Origin: Apostichopus japonicus
Lineage: Eukaryota; Echinodermata; Holothuroidea; Aspidochirotida; Stichopodidae
Length of the DNA stretch: 64,000 bases
NCBI RefSeq assembly: GCF_037975245.1
Contig: NC_092571.1
Location: forward strand, 7,232,501 to 7,296,500
Direction of reading: 5' to 3'
The position numbers and the translations under genes are program-made. Positions 56,673 through 64,000 of the stretch are shown in pieces (the first letter of the stretch is position 1; the number at the start of each line of letters is the position of its first letter). The notes below the pieces were generated by a model. That model ran no database searches and had not been told where the DNA came from. It saw nothing but the letters and a program-made list of their open reading frames with translations.

Positions 56673-56990
56673 AACAAATTGAATTCATGATTTTGAAATG
56701 ATATACATCTATGTTATTTAATTCAGTTGTCATGATTGCTTTAACTTTCAATAGCACGTAACTGCCTGTAGTTTACAACTGGCATTCGGGCATTCTGCTA
56801 AATTAGGGCGTGGCTGGGGACCCTCATTACCTTATTGAATCAAAAGCTGATGTGTTGATTCATTGTCAATATTGGACAGCGGTATTTAATACTAGTTATC
56901 TGATAGTTAGCTCCCGGGGAATAACGCATACTCAACAATTGAATTCATGATTTCGAAAGGATATACATCTATGTTATTTCTATTCCAGTT
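56673..56990 (+). repeat. Repeats B, A', B' (duplicated segments)
   Basis: B (56673-56728, AACAAATTGAATTCATGATT to ATGTTATTTAATTCAGTT) is repeated as B' (56934-56990). Between them lies A' (56769-56933), the right copy of the direct repeat found at 53434-53609. The order A - element - B - A' - B' implies local duplications around the element. Confidence 0.85.
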
Positions 56991-58119
56991 AACAGTATAT
57001 ATAATGATATTGCAAAAGCTATGAATGAAATCACTGATTAGAAATTTCTAAAATAGTACATTCTGCAAAAATATTCTTTGGATAAAACTGACAATACTTG
57101 ATTGTAGATACATGATTGGGTGGTCTCTACCTTATTTTAAAATAACTCTCATCACCTGTGTTGGTATATTGATACTATCATACAAAATCAATCACCATAG
57201 TCAACATGTTAAAAACAAAATATATCAAATTTGGAAGCAAAGAGAACATGATCTGTTCCACAAGAAGAAACATGAACAAGAACTAAGTTAATTAAAAGCA
57301 AAGCCATTACGTAGTTACCATACATGACAGAGATAAACAATATCCACACACAGCTTACAAATACCTTTCCGCATTTGAGATATGTCATAGCCTGAATGGC
57401 TGTAAATTTCATAATGAATTTCGGTGTGTTTTTCTTTCGATATTTTCATGTTGAAAGTATACACAGTACATTCACAGAAGACAATACCAACATTAGGGTA
57501 AAAAGTTGAAAATATAAATATCTTAGCATAATGGAGCAGTGACAAGACCAACCTCTATTAAATAAAATGAAGAAAACATTCAAAATATAGAACAGTAGTG
57601 ATTCAATGATAGTTTGACCGAATCAACTGAGAAATATTCAAAAATGAAATCACAATTGATCAAATTAAAACAAGTGTTAGGTTATTCAATGATATTTTGA
57701 CCATATCAAAATAAGACCACAATCGATCAAATTCAAACAGGCTTTAAAAGTGCTTCAATTATAATTTGACCAAATTAACTGAGAAAGGTATCTTTATCCC
57801 AGACAATGAAAATGTCCAGCAAATCATTCATGACCCATTATATAATGAACCACCAAGGTACATAGGTTGACCAAATATGCATTTTTATGAAATCAATTAC
57901 AGCAAAGACTGTTATGATATATGATGGATAAAAAATATTTTACATTTTGTTTCAAGTTGGTTTTGTACATCTTCGGTTAAAACATTTTCTTTTAGTGCAT
58001 TTTCAGCAAATTAGTTATAGACTATGGTATCATAGATGGATTTGTGTTGCTTAAACACTTTTGTATTCTGTTTGTAAATGAGATCTCCAAGTACAACATA
58101 GGTCTAAAGATATCTTATA
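56991..58119. other. No gene seen; region downstream of DFFB
   Basis: AT-rich DNA. If the DFFB transcript ends or has a further exon to the left of 58120, it would be here, but I could not identify a basic C-terminal exon or a clear polyadenylation signal on the minus strand close to the stop. Confidence 0.4.
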
Positions 58120-58309
58120 TTAAGATAGGAACACCTGTGTCATGTCTACTCTCAGTTGATGGTCCTTTTTATCATGGCATTCTATGCAAACCAATTTCAA
58201 GTTTTTCATCGTAAAGAGAAGCTCATAAAAGTAATCCAAGTTAACCTTCCTAGAAGAATCCTTGATAGCTTTCTCCAGTTGAGGCAAAACTTCTCTACCT
58301 TTCTCAATC
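58120..58309 (-). CDS. DFFB: DFFB last visible exon (active-site His cluster)
   Basis: The exon follows the acceptor CCACCCACAG and encodes IEKGREVLPQLEKAIKDSSR, VNLDYFYELLFTMKNLKLVC and IECHDKKDHQLRVD, ending MTQVFLS and TAA. ACACAG|GTGTTC just before the stop could be a donor to another exon carrying the basic nuclear-localisation tail of other CADs. I could not decide between a short tail and an unseen exon. Confidence 0.85.
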
Positions 58310-61300
58310 CTGTGGGTGGCAACAAGAACAGTTTGCAAATAATTTTAGAAGTATAAGATAAGAGCACTTCATACTACTTGTGCTAATACTGTAATGTAAA
58401 TGAACCTGAAAAAAGGAAAAGGGAGCATTGTGAGTAACAGCAGATTTCCCAACCACCATTCATCTTATCCTCTGTCTTCTTATTACCCTTCACCATTACA
58501 GGAGTCCCTTAAACAATATCACGACTTTCATAGTCAGTACTCTAGATATAGATACATATTGCTCCTGTGAAAGGCAAATATTAATGTAACTTACATTGTA
58601 GAGCTTGTACAGTACTTATAAGGAGATAATTATCTTTATTTGTATGCAGTTGCTAGGAGACATCCATACAGTAGTTGTCATGCTACAGTAATAGACTGTA
58701 TATAGTAATCAGATGGTTACGTTTCTGTTGTCTTTTGTTTTGTCATATGCACGGTTCCAATTTCCATTTAATATATACAGGTAAATGGGAAAAAAAAACA
58801 ATCCTCTTCTGAAGGTTTACAAGACAATGAACCGCCATCTTTAACAAAACCAAAACATTAAACATTTAAGACCTAAAAACCTTAACCCATTATTAAGATA
58901 AGATTGTTGACATAGAACTTAAATAAAATATCACATCACTGAGATATTCATGTTTGTGACTTGAGACAGCTCAATTATTGTAACCAATTGATGCACAGTT
59001 CACAAAATACCATTCACTTGAAACCTTGAAAGTGATGATTGAGTGTTGAAGATTGGACTTTCACAGTCCCATATGATTTCAGCTGTCCTTTACTTCACTT
59101 TAATGCTTCTGAGTGTCAGATAATCTGATGAACCAGACTGATATAGCACTCATCAAGCTACCAACAATTTATAGCCCTCAAAATGACACTTGGGAGATAT
59201 TGATAGATATGAAGATTCTTATTCTAGCAGTGTGTCATTCAGCAGGTACTAGTACAGAGGGGCAAAACACTGCTCATGGGAATCTGTATAGATCTGAAGA
59301 GGCCTATATGCTTCACTATATGGAAATCTTGTAACCAGGAATTAAGATGATGGGAGAGAAGCAAGACACTTTGTGCACAGGCCAGCAGGACCCTATTGTA
59401 TCAAGAGGGCAAACATGTACTGTAATATGTACACAGTGTACAGTAGAACGTTATGCTTTATCCTATCATGATTGCAATCCAGACATATGTACTGCATTGT
59501 ACAGTTCAAAGCTTTGTGTCATTTCAAAAATGATGAATTTTTCAGTATTTTACCAAAATGTTTACATTTATTACTAATCAACTGACGGAATTCTCTAGGT
59601 AAAAATACTGTAGATGCACCACATCAGTAACCAAGAGCTTAATTACTGATCAAATTTTACAAGATAATAATCAATAGGTGACATTTCGGAAATTTCCACA
59701 TCTTCTGTGATATGTACACAGAAGTGCCAAGACCATAAGAGACAGGTGGGAAGGGCAATGAGACGGGGGGGGGGGAGGGTGACTATCAACAAGACTGGAA
59801 GCAGCTTTTTGGGGTTATTCAGCCATTTGCAATATGTTAACCAACTTTTCCATATTGCATTCAAAATAGAATGGCAAATGGTTCATGAGACAGTTTTCTA
59901 GATCTGTAGTTTCACCCAACAAATGTTTACTTACAGTAGTCAGCAATTTAAATTTTGACCAGATTCGAAGAACTTTTTTTTCCTGTTTCTAGTAAGTTAA
60001 TCACATCAGAAAATCAGTTGGTTTGCAGTATATTTGAACTTCCAGATTTCTTCTTGCTGGTTGATTTGGTCCAAAATGGATCAAAGGCAAAGAAGCAAAG
60101 AATTGATATGACAGGTACTTAAAAATGGTGGTACTCACCGATGATCAAGATTCCAGAAACTGAATAATTTGCAATATCCTCGATTCAAGTAAGGGTTAAT
60201 GTGATTGTTGGAGTCGCAGCTATCTTCATTGTATGCTCCTTTGCAGTCAAACTTCCCATCACGGTTGCAGAGTTTCTGATTCCCCTCATCATACCTGTCA
60301 AAGCGCTTGTCATAGTAGCTATTTTCTGTTAGCTTACTGCTGAACTTTTTTATCACATCCCTTTTTTTCTGTTTCATCTCTTCGTCATCTTTCTTCTGAA
60401 CTAACTTTTCTCTTGTCTTAAAATAAAAAGAAGACAAATCAAATAACAATTGATATGATTGCCTTTTATCCTATGATTTTCTTTATGCTTCAATAAAATT
60501 CGGTTGTACAAGTTTTTGATGCTACTGTACCATTATGCTAGATGCTACAGTACAATTTATGAAAATTGACCCCAGAAAGTTAAACATTAAACTGAAATAG
60601 GTTAACTTATATACCAGAGAATTTTACATGATAACATTAAAGTCAAGTGAAATAATAAATAAATAAACAAGATTTCAAGTACAATGTAGCACTAGCTGAA
60701 AATTGTATTTGAATTTTGTTTTTTTCAAACTCACCTCATTGAAATAATTCCTAGTCCTGGACTTTGCTTTATATCTCATATACTCGGATTTGGTTTTAAA
60801 GTGTTGCGGGACATCTTGAAAGATAAAAAGAAAACAATCACTGTAATGGCATGATGAAATTATTAGTCTCATAACACCACTTGTAAACCTTTTCATTTTC
60901 TTTTCATTAACGTAAATTACAACAAGACAGCCAGCAGGTGGAGTGATAACTTGCCATTTGCTATAAGAACAGCTAGTGTGATTTTCTACTTTTGATTGCA
61001 AACTTTGACCTCCAGACATGACAGTTGACTTCTGGTACTCACTAAGGTGAATCTAATGAAGTTCACACATCTTTAGGCTTTGAGTAAAATGTTCTGACAA
61101 CGGTTTCAGACTTATGACCACAAAAGACTTTGAGCCTACTGTATATGAATACCAATATGGGTTCTTTTATTCAATAAATTGTATGAAGTGCATCCAAGCT
61201 TTGCTTTTTATGTAATTGAGCTTGCAAGGTTTTGTATATTCGAACACTGATTCATAAGCAATATACCTATGAACTCTATAATAAGGCAATGTAATTACTA

Positions 61301-62677
61301 ACCGTGGAACTATATACTGAATTTGAGGCTGTTCCAAGCTTTGTTTTGTAATGAACCATGATTGGTTTTCAGACTTTGGCCTCAGTTGATCTCAAATGAC
61401 ATTTGACCTCCACAATAATCAATAAGGATCTTTTACTCACCAAAGGGATCCACACAGCAAGAATGAACTTAATTCAAGCCTTACTTTGTGCCTTATAGTG
61501 CTTACAAGGTTTTCAGACTTTGAACTCTGCTGACCTCAAATGACCTTTGACCCTCAGTAATTTCCACAGGATTTTTGTACTTACTAGAGGAGATTAACAT
61601 ACCAAGTATGAACCTCATCCAAGCCTCAAATTGTGACTTATCATGGTTACAAGTTTTGCAGACTATGACATCTGCCAACCTAAAATGACCTTTGACCCTC
61701 AGTAATATTTACAAGGTACTTTTACTTACCAAGGGAAATTGACATTGCAAGTACGTACTGCAAGCACACTTCACTTTGTGGGTTATTGTGCTAAAAAGCA
61801 CAAGGGTCACAATAGATACACATCGCACAGATAAAACACAACTACGGAAAGAGAGCATTTTGGTTTGTAAATGCCTTTCAACCCTCAAAACTAAGATAGC
61901 TATTGCAATTCTGACACCAGATTCTGAACCATTAGGTTGCAACTTATGTAATAAAAATTTATTATCACCCAAAATTTGTAAATCAAAGTGGCAGCATTTT
62001 CAGTGAAAATATGGTATTGTGCACTACTTTTCAGAGGATCATAACGTCTGGAACTCTTGGGTTACAAAGCTTTCTGTGACATTGTGTATAATGAAACATT
62101 TTGCAGGGTTTGACAAACCAGAATTGCTAGCTCATCTAAGGATGTTAGTTTGCATGAAATTTACCTAGTCACTTGAGCTTTGACTTCTTTCTAAACTGGT
62201 CTGGTAGGTTGTTATAATGCAATGACTACAATATCCCAGTTAAGTATTAAACAAACCCCATTACATCAGTATTTGCATCAGAAACAAGTTAACCAGACCA
62301 GTTTTGCAACAGGTTACTTTGGATTAATATAATTCTACCATTCAAAGAAGGAAATGTAATTGTCATATTCTAGTTAAATCAGCTGAGTATAAGTTTACAA
62401 ATAGAAACATAACACAATGAATGCAGTACTGTATGTCTCTACCCATCAACATACAGTTCATTTAAATCTTTAAGAAATTTCACAAGTCCACTACAATTCT
62501 GACCTTTGAACCATTTGTCATCGTCTTTTCGATCTTCCGCCATGTTGCCGCCAATTCCTTCGTTCAAATCTTGTATCAATTTTGCTCGTTTGGGATTGTT
62601 TTTCAAATAGTCTGTCAATATGTCAGGCTGGCTACTGTGGCATTCTTCCAAGCTTTTAAAAAGATTGTTGACTGTGT
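58120..62677 (-). CDS. DFFB: DFFB/CAD: DNA fragmentation factor 40 kDa subunit (caspase-activated DNase), partial
   Basis: Four minus-strand exons, 62677-62504, 60814-60735, 60416-60139 and 58309-58120, join in frame (phases 1, 0 and 2) with GT..AG borders. They give about 240 residues matching the CAD nuclease, which cuts chromatin between nucleosomes in apoptosis after caspases remove its inhibitor ICAD. Exon order gives NPKRAKLIQDLNEGI and KWFKDVPQHFKTKSEYMRYK, then SRTRNYFNETRE, NSYYDKRFDRYDEGNQKLC, HINPYLNRG, FSFWNLDHRIEKGREV, DYFYELLFTMKNLKLVCIECH and DKKDH. The active-site motifs WNLDH and CH-x-K-x2-H are intact, and DC..DSC..H near HINPY fits the structural zinc site. Missing are the N-terminal CIDE-N domain, presumably beyond 64000, and the basic C-terminal tail: the frame stops ten residues after the last active-site His. 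Codons and splice sites look functional. The name is secure from the motif series. Confidence 0.9.
60139..60416 (-). CDS. DFFB: DFFB exon (zinc site and WNLDH)
   Basis: The 278-base exon lies between TTTTTATTTTAAG and CATCG|GTGAGT. It encodes a charged helix (LVQKKDDEEMKQKKRDVIKK), then YYDKRFDRYDEGNQKLC, FDCKGAYNEDSC, HINPYLNRG and the catalytic FWNLDH at its end. Confidence 0.9.
60735..60814 (-). CDS. DFFB: DFFB exon (FKTKSEYMRYK)
   Basis: The 80-base exon between TTATCTTTCAAG and GAG|GTGAGT encodes VPQHFKTKSEYMRYKAKSRT to RNYFNE, equivalent to the conserved ESRFQSKSGYLRY...SRIRSYLREV block of animal CAD. Confidence 0.88.
61000..61770. repeat. Degenerate ~143-bp tandem repeat in DFFB intron
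   Basis: Segments starting GTTTTCAGACTTTG or similar recur at about 61366, 61509 and 61650, with older copies to the left. Each carries GACCTCAAATGACCTTTGACCCTCAGTAA-like sequence. The TGACCTTTGACCC core is a DR1-type nuclear-receptor motif, but the unit differs from the element at 53.7-56.5 kb. The repeat lies wholly inside the intron 60815-62503. Confidence 0.75.
62504..62677 (-). CDS. DFFB: DFFB exon (linker/helical region, first seen in window)
   Basis: The 174-base exon follows the acceptor TTCATTACAG and ends at the donor AAAG|GTCAGA. It encodes TVNNLFKSLEECHSSQPD, DYLKNNPKRAKLIQDLNEGI and AEDRKDDDKWFK, matching the region between the CIDE-N domain and the nuclease core. It enters in phase 1, so at least one more coding exon precedes it. 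The donor is weaker than consensus, but it is the only one that keeps the frame and the WFK-D junction. A later GTAGAG would break the frame. Confidence 0.85.
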
Positions 62678-64000
62678 CTGTAATGAATGGAAGTTGATAA
62701 ATTAGAACCAGATATCATTTAGAAACATGTATTTGACTTTGACAGGTGAGAATGGTAACGACAGATTAGGGCAAGTTCAATCTCACCTTAATCTGCTCTC
62801 ATATTTCTTTAATCTTAAATATTAACTAGAGAAACTTATATTTCACATCACTGCACCTTTATTTATTACCTGGAATAAATTAGTGTAGGTCAAATATGCA
62901 AAACTATGAATTTGAAATGCAGATATTCAAAGGCAGCCTGCAGTTCCCCATTTTATTATCATCAAGTTAAAAGAATTTTCTGGTGACAACCCAATGTGAA
63001 ACTTACATCAGAGAGAAACTATTACACACTGCTGACTGAACATCTCATCTCAATATCTTGCCCCTAACTTGAGATATGAACAAATTCATTGAATGTAACG
63101 TATTTTGACTCCCTACACTGTCAACTATTGTACACACCAGGAAGGCGGTTCACCATACTGTAGGTGGTCTGTGATATGTCATTTGGAAAAATGCTCTTCA
63201 AAAGCTTTACTGAGGATATAACTATCTTCTTGTTGATTTATCCTTGATATGATTGCTTCGAGCTCTGTCTAAGTTTGCAGAAGAAATATATGTCTCACTA
63301 CTCATATTACAGCACAATTAAAAGCTAAATTCATGCTTCATGACCCACCCACCCACCCCTATCTCAAGCAGAGTAGATGGTATATTTGTGTTTATGCCAA
63401 GAGCTAATTCAGAAGAGTGGTACTTAATTCATTGTTAACACCAGAATCCTATATTCTAGAAACTGCTAAGAGGATCTATCTAGCTCACTGATAAAATGCT
63501 CAACTTTGAACCACTTGTGCTACAACGACATACATTTTCCTTTCCTAATGTAATCATGTGAGTGTCAGATAGATACCACCTGACCATTTGTTTCAATTGT
63601 GCGTACAGTTTCTGTAGTGTTTCTTTCAAATTTTGTAAAAAATTGGTATCGTGTGATGTCAACAAGTCCGATAAACTCAAGTCAGGTCAGCTCACAAATC
63701 ATTGCAAAGGCAAGTCAAGTCACAAGCCAAGAAAACTTTGACTCAAGTCTAACTCCCCCCTAACCAATATTTCACCACAATTATGCTAACAGAAGTTACT
63801 TAAAGTAATGTACTTTGGATTGATTCAATGTAACTTAACCTTTACAAGTTGACATAGAAAAAAAATGATCAAAATGTCCAGGGTAAACTTTTAAGGATTT
63901 TTCTGTGGAAAACCAAGTCTTAATTAACCTGTGGTTGCTCAAAGAAATGAATGACCACTGTTTATATGGTATTAGTGATGTACAGGTTTTGCAAAGTGAT
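62678..64000. other. Presumed DFFB intron; AAGTCA-type repeat near the right edge
   Basis: The upstream neighbour of the first visible DFFB exon enters in phase 1, so this stretch is likely intron up to an exon beyond the window. At 63665-63750 short AAGTCAAGTCACAAGCCAAG motifs recur. The open frame at 63480-63680 (minus) has no CIDE-N similarity and no splice support. A CCCACC run lies at 63344-63358. Confidence 0.5.

Noticed and set aside
59113-59577. Two plus-strand frames within the DFFB intron
   Set aside because: They have no homology I can recognise and no splice signals. They lie antisense inside an intron of a well-supported gene.
63480-63680. Minus-strand frame as possible DFFB N-terminal exon
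   Set aside because: The sequence does not resemble a CIDE-N domain and has no matching splice borders, although position and strand would fit.

Overview
The window looks like AT-rich, gene-poor DNA from a marine invertebrate animal. Exons are separated by introns with GT..AG borders, simple repeats (TA, TAA, ATC, ACAAT) are abundant, and there is a mixed set of transposons: RTE-type LINE, I/Jockey-type LINE, Penelope-like element and hAT-type DNA transposons. A deuterostome such as a sea cucumber or another echinoderm is my best guess. It rests on the overall repeat style and a neuropeptide-like exon, and nothing in the sequence proves it. I saw no rRNA, tRNA, CRISPR array or bacterial operon.

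Only one cellular gene can be named with confidence. It is a DFFB/CAD orthologue (caspase-activated DNase) on the minus strand at 58120-62677. Four exons join in frame and carry the WNLDH and CH-x-K-x2-H active-site motifs. Its N-terminal CIDE-N exon or exons must lie beyond the right edge. A second likely real gene is represented by the last coding exon (15387-15659, plus strand) of a secreted-peptide or neuropeptide precursor. It ends in a dibasic cleavage site followed by a 27-residue peptide with two cysteines. A possible coding exon lies at 28805-29095 (minus). A possible promoter with a non-coding first exon lies at 52460-52690 (plus).

Layout. 1-15386 is non-coding with microsatellites and a G-rich minisatellite. 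15387-16105 holds the peptide exon and its presumed 3'UTR. 16106-21380 shows nothing. 21380-21950 is a TAA microsatellite carrying a 130-bp-arm fold-back of Penelope-like ends with hammerhead-ribozyme motifs in both arms. 25.2-25.7 kb (possibly to 26.7 kb) is a decayed zinc-finger gene. 33.33-33.72 kb is a tandem array of near-palindromic units. 35.25-36.75 kb is a decayed LINE. 37.51-39.72 kb is a hAT-type element with a second hAT-type element nested inside it. 44.74-45.43 kb is a broken Penelope-like element with a GIY-YIG domain. 46.10-49.60 kb is a near-complete RTE-type LINE with target-site duplication. 53.39-56.99 kb is a complex repeat block: a 33-bp perfect palindrome, a 2.8-kb element packed with AGGTCA/TGACCT nuclear-receptor half-sites, a 285-bp MITE inserted in it, and flanking duplications. 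58.1 kb to the end is the DFFB gene and its introns.

The most unusual items are the double hammerhead fold-back, the AGGTCA-dense element, the near-palindromic 21-bp array, the palindrome with its own 7-bp duplication, and the unassigned disulfide peptide.
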